Source: Microcosmobacter mediterraneus
Lineage (GTDB): Bacteria > Bacteroidota > Bacteroidia > Flavobacteriales > Flavobacteriaceae
Length of the DNA stretch: 64,000 bases
Assembly (NCBI RefSeq): GCF_031846265.1
Contig: NZ_JAVRIA010000005.1
Location: 181,356 to 245,355, forward strand
Direction of reading: 5' to 3'
The notes below the pieces were generated by a model. That model saw only the letters and a program-made list of their open reading frames with translations, had not been told where the DNA came from and searched no databases. The position numbers and the translations under genes are program-made. Positions 1 to 7,732 of this stretch are shown in pieces; the stretch's first letter is position 1, and the number at the start of each line of letters is the position of its first letter.

Positions 1-115
1 ATCTTAACACTAAAAATGACCTATACAAAAACAATACAGTAATCTAAATACTATATTAAATTTCAAAAACAGATACTTTATCTTAAATTTACATCCTTAC
101 TTAACTATATTAAAT

Positions 116-2080
116 TTGATAACACAGAACACCATATCTAAAGTCTTTGAAACCGCTCGAGTAGAGGAGGTTATTGGTGATTTTGTGCAATTAAAAAAAG
201 CAGGTTCAAATTTTAAAGGACTAAGCCCTTTTAGCGATGAGCGTTCACCAAGTTTTATGGTGTCTCCTGTAAAACAAATATGGAAAGATTTCTCCAGTGG
301 TAAAGGTGGCAATGCAGTTACGTTTTTAATGGAACATGAACATTTTACCTATCCTGAAGCTATTAAGTATTTAGCAAAAAAATATAATATAGAAATTGAG
401 GAAACCGAGCAGTCCGATGAACAAAGAGAACAAGCTAATGCTAGAGAGAGTCTGTATTTAGTTAACGCTTATGCTAATGAATATTTTCAGAAGACTTTGC
501 ATAAAACTGATCCTGGAAAAGCAATCGGATACAGTTATTTTAAAGAACGTGGTTTCAATGAAGATACTATTAAGAAATTTAACCTAGGCTATTCTTTAGA
601 TGAGTGGCAAGCTTTTACAGATGACGCTCTCGGTAACGGTTATCAGTTAGAATTTTTAGAGAAAACTGGGCTAACTATAGTTAAAGAAGATAAACGTTTT
701 GATCGCTTTAAAGGTAGAGTGATGTTTCCTATTCATAGTATGAGTGGTCGTATTTTAGGATTTGGTGGCCGTATATTAAGTAACGATAAAAAAGCTGCTA
801 AATACCTTAACTCACCTGAAAGTCAAGTTTATCATAAGAGTAAAATTTTATACGGAATATATTTTGCCAAACAGAGTATAGCTAAAGAAGATAACTGTTA
901 TTTGGTTGAAGGTTACACAGATGTTATTCAATTTTATCAGAAAGGCATAAAAAATGTTGTGGCCTCATCTGGTACAGCGTTAACACCAGAACAAATAAGA
1001 CTAGTTAATCGCCTCACTAACAATATTACTGTACTTTTTGATGGAGATGCAGCTGGCATAAGAGCTTCTATTCGTGGTATAGATTTAATACTAGAGCAAG
1101 GGATGAATGTTAAGGTTTGTACTTTCCCTGAAGGTGACGATCCAGATAGCTTTGCAAAGAATAATACATTAGAGGAACTTACATTGTACCTAGATACTAA
1201 TGCCAAAGATTTTATTCAGTATAAAGCATCGTTATTGGTCAAAGAAGCTAATAATGATCCTATTAAGAAAGCTGAGACTATAAGAGAAATAGTAAATAGT
1301 ATAGCTAAGATACCAGATCATATAAAGAAAGAAATTTATATCCAAGAATGTTCTAAAATCATGGACATAAGTGAAGATGTTCTTTTTAGCACTTTAGCTC
1401 AAATTGATAAAAAAACGTTTCAAGAAGCTAATAAAACCTATAAACAAGAACAAAAAGCTTTTGATGTTATTAGGCAAAAAGAACAGCCACAAAAAAAGAT
1501 TGATATTCAATATGAATTAGAGCGTAAGATTATTGAAATTTTGTTGCTTTATGGAAATACATCTGAGGAATTTGAAGACTTAGTACTAAAAGAAAATGAA
1601 ACTACTGGCGATTTAGAGTTAGAACCAGTCATACATAAATCTAGAGTATTTGAGAAAATATATTTAGACCTTCAAGACGATGAAATGCAATTTTCGAACA
1701 TGTCATTTAAAAAGCTATACTATACTTTAATAGATAATCTTCATCAAAGTGAAGAATTTTCTACTAGATCATTTATAAATAACTTAGAACAAGACTTAGC
1801 AAGTGAAGTTACATCTATTCTTATGGATGATGAAAAGTATAATCTACACGACTGGGAACGTAAAAATATTATTACAAAAGATAAGAATAATACAATAGCT
1901 CAGTTAGTAACGCAAACCATCCTTAGTCTAAGATGTTATCTTATAGATCAAAAGGTGCAAGAATATCAGAATGAGTCTATAGTTGAAGGTGCAAATACGA
2001 CATCTATATTAGAGGATGTAAAAGATTATGTTGGGCTTAAAATGTTATTGTCAAGGAAATTAGGAAAAGTAGTTAGTTAG
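116..2080 (+). CDS. dnaG: DNA primase DnaG
   Basis: Makes RNA primers for lagging-strand replication together with the replicative helicase. The 654-aa protein has an N-terminal primase zinc-finger-like region (about residues 1-95), a TOPRIM catalytic core (about 250-340, with YLVEGYTDVIQF and the acidic FDGDAAGIRA motif) and a C-terminal helicase-binding region. The start is a TTG at 116, chosen because MITQNTISKVFETARVEEVI matches the usual N-terminus of the family. Oddity: the positions of the four zinc ligands (Cys, His, Cys, Cys in E. coli DnaG) are S37, S40, D58 and S61 here, in SPFS and KDFSSG, so the fold is kept without a metal site. The last 8 bases overlap the 3' end of the convergent response regulator. 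Confidence 0.97.
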   Translation: MITQNTISKVFETARVEEVIGDFVQLKKAGSNFKGLSPFSDERSPSFMVSPVKQIWKDFSSGKGGNAVTFLMEHEHFTYPEAIKYLAKKYNIEIEETEQSDEQREQANARESLYLVNAYANEYFQKTLHKTDPGKAIGYSYFKERGFNEDTIKKFNLGYSLDEWQAFTDDALGNGYQLEFLEKTGLTIVKEDKRFDRFKGRVMFPIHSMSGRILGFGGRILSNDKKAAKYLNSPESQVYHKSKILYGIYFAKQSIAKEDNCYLVEGYTDVIQFYQKGIKNVVASSGTALTPEQIRLVNRLTNNITVLFDGDAAGIRASIRGIDLILEQGMNVKVCTFPEGDDPDSFAKNNTLEELTLYLDTNAKDFIQYKASLLVKEANNDPIKKAETIREIVNSIAKIPDHIKKEIYIQECSKIMDISEDVLFSTLAQIDKKTFQEANKTYKQEQKAFDVIRQKEQPQKKIDIQYELERKIIEILLLYGNTSEEFEDLVLKENETTGDLELEPVIHKSRVFEKIYLDLQDDEMQFSNMSFKKLYYTLIDNLHQSEEFSTRSFINNLEQDLASEVTSILMDDEKYNLHDWERKNIITKDKNNTIAQLVTQTILSLRCYLIDQKVQEYQNESIVEGANTTSILEDVKDYVGLKMLLSRKLGKVVS

Positions 2081-2705
2081 TAAGCTCATGATGCTGAGCT
2101 TGGTGAATTAAATCAACCAAATTTGTAACATTTAATTTTTTGTAAAGCCTTGCTTTATAAGTACTAACCGTTTTTTCATTGATATCTAATTCTTGAGCAA
2201 TTTCTTTGTTTTTCTTACCAGAAGACAATAATTTTAAAACCTCAACCTCTCTTGTAGATAGTCTTTTAAAAAGCCTGCTCTTAGTCATTCTAGTATCTTG
2301 ATACTTCATGCTTTTACTAACACTTTCGCTTAAGAAAGTACCTCCATTAGCTACTTTTCGTAGGGCATCTATGATGGTATCAGTACTAACTGTTTTTGAT
2401 AAATATCCTGATGCTCCGGCTTTCATTGTACTTATAGCATATATTTCTTCAGGTTGATTGCTGAACATGACGACATTAATGTTTTTGTATTCTTTTCTAA
2501 TGGCTCTTAAAGCTGTAATTCCATTGAGTTCAGGTAAATCTACTTCAGAAATAATAATATCTACAGCATTTCTACGAACAAATTCAAATATCTCAATACC
2601 ACTACCAATTGTTCCAACAACTTGAATATCGTTGGCAGATTCGAGAAGAAGTTTTAAACCAGTTCTAACGATAGGATGAGAATCAACAACTAAAACTTTG
2701 ATCAT
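2073..2705 (-). CDS. NarL/LuxR-family response regulator with atypical receiver
   Basis: A 210-aa two-domain transcription factor: receiver at residues 1-120 and LuxR-type helix-turn-helix at about 145-205 (LSTREVEVLKLLSSGKKNKE, then EKTVSTYKARLYKKLNV). The receiver begins VLVVDSHPIV, so only one of the usual two Asp residues is present there. The phosphoacceptor position reads IIISEVDLPELNG, which puts Glu54 where Asp is expected. The switch Thr/Ser region (VVMFSN) and Lys (LSKTV) are present. No histidine kinase lies nearby. It may act without phosphorylation or be constitutively active-like; the target genes cannot be told from sequence. It is convergent with dnaG, overlapping by 8 bases. 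Confidence 0.9.
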   Translation of the reverse strand: MIKVLVVDSHPIVRTGLKLLLESANDIQVVGTIGSGIEIFEFVRRNAVDIIISEVDLPELNGITALRAIRKEYKNINVVMFSNQPEEIYAISTMKAGASGYLSKTVSTDTIIDALRKVANGGTFLSESVSKSMKYQDTRMTKSRLFKRLSTREVEVLKLLSSGKKNKEIAQELDINEKTVSTYKARLYKKLNVTNLVDLIHQAQHHELTN

Positions 2706-2831
2706 GACAATTATATAGTTTAATTAAAGTCAGATTAATGCGATTAAGTAAATATGAGTGTAGTGGAGATTCCACACAAAATTAATTAAAATAACAACAA
2801 CTCTATTAAAATTATAATAAAAACTTAATTT

Positions 2832-3620
2832 TTATCTGAATTTATTAGGGATTTCACAAATAGGAATTGGTATCATTTTATGCTGATTTCGTCTATTATA
2901 GTCCATGTAAATTTTAAAAGCTTCTTTTTGTCTTCCTTCAAAATCTTCTAAAGATTTTCCTTCATCTTGCATTTGCATTGCCCATTCTAACTCAGGGTAA
3001 GATGCTCCTATTTGGTCCTCATCGCTTCTTGCATCGCCAAACAATCCATCGCTTGGTGCAGCTTCCATTATAGAGTGAGGTACTCTTAGATATTCGCCAA
3101 CTGCATAGACTTCAGATTTCATCAAATCAGCAATAGGACTTAAATCTACACCACCATCACCATATTTTGTATAAAAACCAACACCAAAATCTTCAACTTT
3201 ATTTCCAGTCCCTGCAACCAATAATCCCAACAAACCTGCATGGTAATACAATGTGGTCATTCTTAGTCTAGCTCTAGTGTTTGCAAGAGCCATATCTACG
3301 GTTGCTTGTTTGCCCTCAAGTGAAACTTCAGTTTTAAACTCCTCAAAAACAGGAGTGAGATCAACTCTAGTATCACTAACATTTGAATAGCGTTCTTTTA
3401 GCTGAGTAATATGTTCGTGAGCTCTGGTAACATGACTCGCAGCTTGATGAATTGGCATCTCAATACATAAAACCTTTAAACCTGTTTCTGCACAAAGCGA
3501 AGACGTAACAGCAGAGTCGATACCTCCTGAGACACCAACAACAAAACCATTTACTTTTGCGTTAGAAGCATAATCCTTTAACCAGTTTACTATGTATTTT
3601 GTCACGTTTTCTGTTTGCAT
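2832..3620 (-). CDS. nadE: NH3-dependent NAD+ synthetase
   Basis: Converts deamido-NAD, ATP and ammonia to NAD+ in the cytoplasm, the last step of NAD synthesis. The 262-aa length fits the short ammonia-dependent class with no glutaminase (nitrilase) domain. The PP-loop GVSGGIDSAVTSSLC is at about residues 28-42. The conserved AGTGNKVEDFGVGFYTKYGD and DLSPIADLMKSEVY segments follow, then a late PSDGLFGDARSDEDQIG loop. It is transcribed divergently from gldB across a 91-base intergenic region. The response regulator gene lies 126 bases downstream on the same strand. Confidence 0.95.
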   Translation of the reverse strand: MQTENVTKYIVNWLKDYASNAKVNGFVVGVSGGIDSAVTSSLCAETGLKVLCIEMPIHQAASHVTRAHEHITQLKERYSNVSDTRVDLTPVFEEFKTEVSLEGKQATVDMALANTRARLRMTTLYYHAGLLGLLVAGTGNKVEDFGVGFYTKYGDGGVDLSPIADLMKSEVYAVGEYLRVPHSIMEAAPSDGLFGDARSDEDQIGASYPELEWAMQMQDEGKSLEDFEGRQKEAFKIYMDYNRRNQHKMIPIPICEIPNKFR

Positions 3621-3646
3621 TTTTCTCGTTTTAGTTGTAAGAAGTG

Positions 3647-3654
3647 TACCTTTG
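3647..3654 (+). promoter_or_regulatory. Bacteroidota -7 promoter element upstream of gldB
   Basis: TACCTTTG is a perfect match to the Bacteroidota -7 motif TAnnTTTG. It lies 57 bases upstream of the gldB start in the nadE/gldB divergent region. No convincing -33 TTG at the usual spacing is visible, so this is a candidate only. Confidence 0.45.
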
Positions 3655-3711
3655 TAGACAAAAATAACGGAAACCTAGTAGTAATAAAAATTAATAAACA
3701 TCTAAGTTTTT

Positions 3712-4671
3712 ATGAAGAACTTTTATCTTCTTTTAGTTGTACTAATTGCCTTTTTTTCCTGTGAGAAGGATGCTAAAATTAATAGCGAAATAACTAAAAT
3801 TGATGTAGATTTTAGTATTGAACGTTTTGAAACAGCTTTTTCTAATGCAAATCCTAATGATCTTACAAAATTAAAGACAGCTTTCCCGTTTCTATTCCCA
3901 AAACGGGTTCCAGATTCTGTTTGGGTAGAAACGATGATAGATACACTTCAGCAAGAATTGAGAAATGAAGTTACAGCAGCATACAAGGATTTTAAAACTA
4001 TTCAGAAGGATTTAGAGTTGCTTTTTCAACATCTTAAATATTATGATCAATTTTTTAATGAACCTAGAGTCATAACCCTTACTAATAATGTTAGATATAG
4101 AGAAAAAGTGGTCGTCACAGATTCCATAGTTTTAGTGGCTTTAGATAATTATTTGGGTAAAGATCACAGGTTTTATAGTAATATTCCACAGTATATTTCT
4201 AAGAATTTCTCATCCGAGTATATTGTTGTTGACTTAGCGGAAAAATACGCTAAAAACTATATCTACCCTTCATCTAAAAAAACATTTTTAGATGAAATGA
4301 TTTATTATGGTAAACTCCTCTATTTTAAAGATATAATCATTCCATTTAAAACTGATGCTCAAAAAATAGGATATACTCCACAAGAACTTAGTTGGGCTCA
4401 GGATAATGAGAGTCACGTTTGGAGTTATTTTGTAGAACGAGAGCTGTTATTTAGTACAGATAGTAAGTTACCTAGTCAGTTTATTAGCGTGGCTCCGTTT
4501 TCTAAGTTTTATTTAGAGATTGATAATAGTTCACCTGGACGAATAGGACAATTTATAGGATGGCAAATCGTGAGAAAGTATATGAAAGATAATAAAGTTT
4601 CACTTTTAGATATGATGCAAAAAAGTACAGATGAAATTTTTAATAATACAAAGTATAAACCAAAACAATAA
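3712..4671 (+). CDS. gldB: Gliding motility lipoprotein GldB
   Basis: A 319-aa lipoprotein with a short signal peptide ending in the lipobox FFSC (lipidated Cys17), consistent with GldB of flavobacteria. GldB is required for gliding motility in Flavobacterium johnsoniae; its precise molecular role is not settled. The rest is a soluble domain without membrane segments (typical segments VDFSIERFETAF and SSPGRIGQFIGWQIVRKYM). The stop overlaps the gldC start by one base (TAATG), so the two are translationally coupled. The nearby T9SS substrates fit an organism that uses the gliding/secretion machinery. Confidence 0.93.
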   Translation: MKNFYLLLVVLIAFFSCEKDAKINSEITKIDVDFSIERFETAFSNANPNDLTKLKTAFPFLFPKRVPDSVWVETMIDTLQQELRNEVTAAYKDFKTIQKDLELLFQHLKYYDQFFNEPRVITLTNNVRYREKVVVTDSIVLVALDNYLGKDHRFYSNIPQYISKNFSSEYIVVDLAEKYAKNYIYPSSKKTFLDEMIYYGKLLYFKDIIIPFKTDAQKIGYTPQELSWAQDNESHVWSYFVERELLFSTDSKLPSQFISVAPFSKFYLEIDNSSPGRIGQFIGWQIVRKYMKDNKVSLLDMMQKSTDEIFNNTKYKPKQ

Positions 4672-5009
4672 TGGCAAAAACTATGACTTCTAAGATTGAG
4701 TTGAATGTTGAGTTAGATGAAAATCGTGTACCAGAAAAATTAAATTGGTCCGCACAAGATGGAGGTATATCTAACGAAGAGGCTAAAGCATTAATGCTTT
4801 CGGTTTGGGATAGTAAAGCACAAGAATCACTAAGAATAGATCTGTGGACTAAAGATATGCCAGTTGATGAAATGAAGGTGTTTATCCACCAGACTTTGGT
4901 GGCAATGAGTAAGACTTACCATAGAGCAACTCAGGATGAAAAAATGACTGCAACAATGCAAGATTTTTGTGATTATTTTGCTGAGAAATTAGATTTAAAA
5001 AATAAATAA
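4671..5009 (+). CDS. gldC: Gliding motility protein GldC
   Basis: A 112-aa soluble protein with no signal peptide, matching GldC in length, position directly after gldB, and sequence (TSKIELNVELDENRVPEKLN, then WDSKAQESLRIDLWTKDMPV). In F. johnsoniae GldC is a non-essential enhancer of gliding. It starts within the gldB stop codon. A strong hairpin with a T-run follows about 100 bases downstream. Confidence 0.93.
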   Translation: MAKTMTSKIELNVELDENRVPEKLNWSAQDGGISNEEAKALMLSVWDSKAQESLRIDLWTKDMPVDEMKVFIHQTLVAMSKTYHRATQDEKMTATMQDFCDYFAEKLDLKNK

Positions 5010-5106
5010 ATTACATTTTAGTAAATTATAGTTCACATTTATATAACATTTCTAATACAGCTATATTGTATTTTTGAATTGCTATTAATCGAGTAAGGAG
5101 AAAATT

Positions 5107-5150
5107 CGTTAGTCAGGCTTTCAGTAGAGAAAGAGACTAACGTTTTTTTT
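5107..5150 (+). terminator. Rho-independent terminator after gldBC
   Basis: Perfect 8-bp outer stem CGTTAGTC (5107-5114) with GACTAACG (5135-5142), an inner 5-bp stem CTTTC (5118-5122) with GAAAG (5129-5133), then a run of eight T. It ends gldBC transcription just before the DUF4230/TetR pair. Confidence 0.85.
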
Positions 5151-5165
5151 GTGTAATTTTACCTT

Positions 5166-5783
5166 ATGCGAAAGGTCTTACTTGGTGTTGTATTAACGCT
5201 TCTTGTTATTCTATGTTATAAACAATGTACTAATGATAAATCTACTATTGTTGTTAAAGAACATTCTGCGTTAATACAAGAACAACTCAAAAATGTAGGA
5301 AAACTAGTAGTCACTGAAGGTCATTTCAGTGAGGTCTTTAATTATGAAAACTCAAAAGAAGTGTTTGGCGATTTTTTTACTGCCGACAAAAAAGCATTGG
5401 TAGTAGTAAATGCCGATGTTACTATTGCTTACGATCTCAGTAAACTTAAATATGATATTGATGAGGTTAATAAGATACTTACTTTAATATCAATTCCTGA
5501 AGAAGAAATCAAAATTAGCCCAGATTTAGAATATTACGATGTGCAATCCGATTTCTTAAATCCTTTTGAGGCTGAAGATTATAACGCTATTAAAGAAACT
5601 GTTAGTAAGTCTTTAATGACTAAAATTGAAAACTCATCTTTAAAATCTAATGCCAAAAATAGGTTGATTAGTGAGTTATCTAAATTCTACATTCTTACTA
5701 ATTCCTTAGGCTGGACTTTAAAATATAATGAAACACCTATTACTGAAAGTGACACATTTAATTCCATAGATATCAAACTTTGA
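5166..5783 (+). CDS. DUF4230 family membrane-anchored protein
   Basis: A 205-aa protein with one N-terminal hydrophobic segment (about residues 4-20) and an extracytoplasmic domain recognisable as DUF4230 (KNVGKLVVTEGHFSEVFNY, ALVVVNADVTIAYDLSKLKY and SNAKNRLISELSKFYILTNS). Biochemical function is unknown. The stop overlaps the start of the TetR regulator by 4 bases (TTGA), so the two are translationally coupled. This could mean that it senses or modulates something linked to the adjacent catabolic operon, but that is inference; DUF4230 proteins also occur in unrelated contexts. Confidence 0.85.
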   Translation: MRKVLLGVVLTLLVILCYKQCTNDKSTIVVKEHSALIQEQLKNVGKLVVTEGHFSEVFNYENSKEVFGDFFTADKKALVVVNADVTIAYDLSKLKYDIDEVNKILTLISIPEEEIKISPDLEYYDVQSDFLNPFEAEDYNAIKETVSKSLMTKIENSSLKSNAKNRLISELSKFYILTNSLGWTLKYNETPITESDTFNSIDIKL

Positions 5784-6355
5784 ATCCCAAGTCAGAAACA
5801 CGAAAAGAAGAAATAATTAGTACAGCAGCTAAGCTTTTTAAAGAAAAAGGGTATAGTGCAGTAACTATGCGTGATCTGGCATCAGCAATGGGAATTAAAG
5901 CTGCAAGTCTCTACAATCATATTTCTTCAAAACAAGATATTCTTAAGAAAATTATTATTTCAATTGCAGAAGAGTTTACTGCAGGAATGAATAGTATTAT
6001 TGAATCTGATTCATCTAATATTGAAAAATTAAAACAAATTGTGTCTCTTCATGTAGACATTACTGCTAATAATACTAATGGAATGGCATCTTTAAATAAC
6101 GATTGGATGCACTTAGAAGAACAATTAGATTATTATTTGCAGCTTCGAAATGAATATGAAGCAAACTTCCTACGCTTAATTCAAAAAGGAATTTCAACCT
6201 CAGAAATTAAAGATAATAGCCCAGAAATAATCATGTTTTCCATGTTAACTACCTTGCGTTCATTGTATTTATGGATACCTAAGAAAGAGGATCTTGATGC
6301 AAAGGACTTGTCTCAAAGTTTAAGTGTGGTGCTCATAGAAGGTATTAACAAGTAG
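5780..6355 (+). CDS. TetR/AcrR-family regulator, probable PaaR-type repressor
   Basis: A 191-aa regulator. The N-terminal helix-turn-helix spans residues 10-55 (AAKLFKEKGYSAVTMRDLAS, then AASLYNHISSKQDIL), followed by an all-helical ligand-binding domain. The start is TTG at 5780, overlapping the preceding stop; there is no better ATG upstream of the HTH. It sits immediately upstream of paaE on the same strand. TetR-family repressors that respond to phenylacetyl-CoA control paa genes in several non-enteric bacteria, so a PaaR-like role is likely. A perfect palindrome 32 bases after its stop is the probable operator. Confidence 0.88.
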   Translation: MNPKSETRKEEIISTAAKLFKEKGYSAVTMRDLASAMGIKAASLYNHISSKQDILKKIIISIAEEFTAGMNSIIESDSSNIEKLKQIVSLHVDITANNTNGMASLNNDWMHLEEQLDYYLQLRNEYEANFLRLIQKGISTSEIKDNSPEIIMFSMLTTLRSLYLWIPKKEDLDAKDLSQSLSVVLIEGINK

Positions 6356-6372
6356 TTAAGAATATTATTTTG

Positions 6373-6380
6373 TATCTTTG
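6373..6380 (+). promoter_or_regulatory. Candidate paa promoter, -7 element
   Basis: TATCTTTG is a perfect match to the Bacteroidota TAnnTTTG element, 44 bases before the paaE start. The expected transcription start falls at about 6386-6390, directly on the palindrome at 6388-6405. A -33 TTG at typical spacing is not obvious. Confidence 0.6.
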
Positions 6381-6387
6381 TTCATCA

Positions 6388-6405
6388 AACTAACAAGTGT
6401 TAGTT
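6388..6405. promoter_or_regulatory. Palindromic operator candidate for the TetR regulator
   Basis: AACTAACA-AG-TGTTAGTT is a perfect 8-bp inverted repeat with a 2-base centre. It lies between the TetR gene and paaE, immediately downstream of a -7 promoter element and over the expected transcription start. Size and symmetry suit a TetR dimer, and binding here would block transcription of the paa operon. No second copy was noticed in other gene-upstream regions of the window. Confidence 0.65.
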
Positions 6406-6424
6406 AAATGAATGTAATTATTGT

Positions 6425-7498
6425 ATGGCAGATTTTTACAACTTAAAAGTTGCTGATATTTATAAGGAAACTGAAGATACTTCGGTCGTAACGTTTCATG
6501 TTCCAGAAGAATTGAAAGAATCGTTCAAGTTTAGTCAAGGGCAGCATTTAACCTTAAAAGCCGATATTAATGATGAAGATGTAAGACGGTCCTATTCTTT
6601 ATGCTCGTCTCCATTTGATAATCAATGGCAAGTTGCCGTTAAGCAAATTCCTGGTGGAAAGTTTTCAACCTTCATCAATAATAAGGTGAAATCAGGTGAT
6701 GTCATGGAAGTTATGGCTCCCAGTGGGAATTTTGGCGTAGAGGTAAAGCCTAATGCCTCAAAAAACTATATTTTCTTTGCTGCAGGAAGCGGAATTACTC
6801 CTGTTTTGTCTATGATTAAAGCACATCTGCAAGCTGAACCTCATTCAACTTGTAAACTGTTCTATGTTAATAAAACTGCAAAATCTATTATCTTTAAAGA
6901 AGAACTTGAACAGCTTCGAAACACCTATTTTGGCAGATTAGAAATCTATTATTTCTTAACTAAAGAACGTCGAGATATTGAATTGTTTAATGGACGATTT
7001 GATGATGAAAAAATGGAAGTGTTAACAAAGACATTTATTGATATTCCTGATACAAATGAAGTGTTTCTTTGTGGTCCAGAAAAAATGGTGAATTATGTAA
7101 GCGAGTATTTGGTAAATGTTGGCTTGCCTAAAGAATTAGTGCATTATGAATTGTTTGTTACTGGATTGTCTGAAGAAGATATAAAACGAGCTGAGCGCTT
7201 AGCACAACAAAATGTAGAAGGTATAGAAGTAACTATAGTAGATGGAGGAAAAGAGTTTGAATTTACTATGACTAAAGACTATGATAATATTTTAGATGCA
7301 GCTTTAGGTGCTGGAGCCGATTTGCCTTTTGCATGTAAAGGTGGTGTTTGTAGTACGTGCAAGTGTGAGGTTAAACATGGTGAAGTTGAAATGAAAATCA
7401 ACTATGCATTAGACGATAAAGAAGTGAGTCAAAATCTGGTTTTGAGTTGTCAAGCCGTTCCTATAACAGAAAAAGTTGTAGTAGATTTTGATGTATAA
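6425..7498 (+). CDS. paaE: Phenylacetyl-CoA epoxidase reductase PaaE
   Basis: Electron donor of the multicomponent phenylacetyl-CoA 1,2-epoxidase: it passes electrons from NADPH via FAD and a [2Fe-2S] cluster to the PaaA di-iron site. The 357-aa protein has an FAD-binding domain (RRSYSLCSSP, about residues 58-67), an NAD(P)-binding domain (FAAGSGITPVLSMI, about 118-131; FLCGPEKMV) and a C-terminal plant-type ferredoxin domain with cluster ligands C304, C309, C312 and C342. It is first in the operon and is separated from paaA by a 234-base structured spacer, unlike the tight packing of the later genes. Confidence 0.95.
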   Translation: MADFYNLKVADIYKETEDTSVVTFHVPEELKESFKFSQGQHLTLKADINDEDVRRSYSLCSSPFDNQWQVAVKQIPGGKFSTFINNKVKSGDVMEVMAPSGNFGVEVKPNASKNYIFFAAGSGITPVLSMIKAHLQAEPHSTCKLFYVNKTAKSIIFKEELEQLRNTYFGRLEIYYFLTKERRDIELFNGRFDDEKMEVLTKTFIDIPDTNEVFLCGPEKMVNYVSEYLVNVGLPKELVHYELFVTGLSEEDIKRAERLAQQNVEGIEVTIVDGGKEFEFTMTKDYDNILDAALGAGADLPFACKGGVCSTCKCEVKHGEVEMKINYALDDKEVSQNLVLSCQAVPITEKVVVDFDV

Positions 7499-7732
7499 TA
7501 AAATAATGGCGTTACTCTGCATAGCTCTAAAAAGAGCGATGAAGAGTCAGGCTCTCACAAGTCGCTATCAAAGATGAGCTCCAACAATTGCTCCATCCTT
7601 AACGCGCATTGGTCTTGTGAGTAAAAAAGTGTCCTTCCGAGTAAAGTCGAGGAATATCAAAATATATTGAAAAAGAAAGATTAAAGTTGAATCAGCTAAA
7701 AGGGTAAAACCATATGCTAAAAGCTAGAGAAA
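7499..7732 (+). other. Structured non-coding spacer between paaE and paaA
   Basis: A 234-base stretch with no credible gene (best frame 23 codons). It contains a strong hairpin at 7514-7547, a second inverted pair CTCACAAG (7554-7561) with CTTGTGAG (7614-7621), and at 7631-7658 a sequence with the core TTCCGAGTAAAGTCGAGGAA, resembling a short dispersed repeat common in flavobacterial intergenic regions. It may be repeat debris or an RNA-level control element within the operon. Confidence 0.6.
7514..7547 (+). repeat. Stem-loop in the paaE-paaA spacer
   Basis: Two 15-base arms (7514-7528 and 7533-7547) close on an AAAA loop. Pairs are ACTCT/AGAGT, CAT/ATG and GCTCT/AGAGC, giving 13 Watson-Crick pairs interrupted only by two single G-A type mismatches. 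No T-run follows, so it is not a standard intrinsic terminator. It could be an RNase-processing or mRNA-stability hairpin that sets different levels of paaE and paaABC. Confidence 0.6.

Noticed and set aside
1..115. Promoter of dnaG
   Set aside because: TAAATTTA near 84 is only a partial -7 match in very AT-rich sequence, and the window edge prevents judging the upstream gene.
7506..7577. 23-codon reading frame starting ATGGCG in the paaE-paaA spacer
   Set aside because: Very short, overlaps the strong hairpin, no recognisable sequence and no spacing to paaA that would suggest a leader peptide.
7631..7658. Possible transposon end in the paaE-paaA spacer
   Set aside because: Resembles a short dispersed flavobacterial repeat, but no second end, target duplication or transposase is present.
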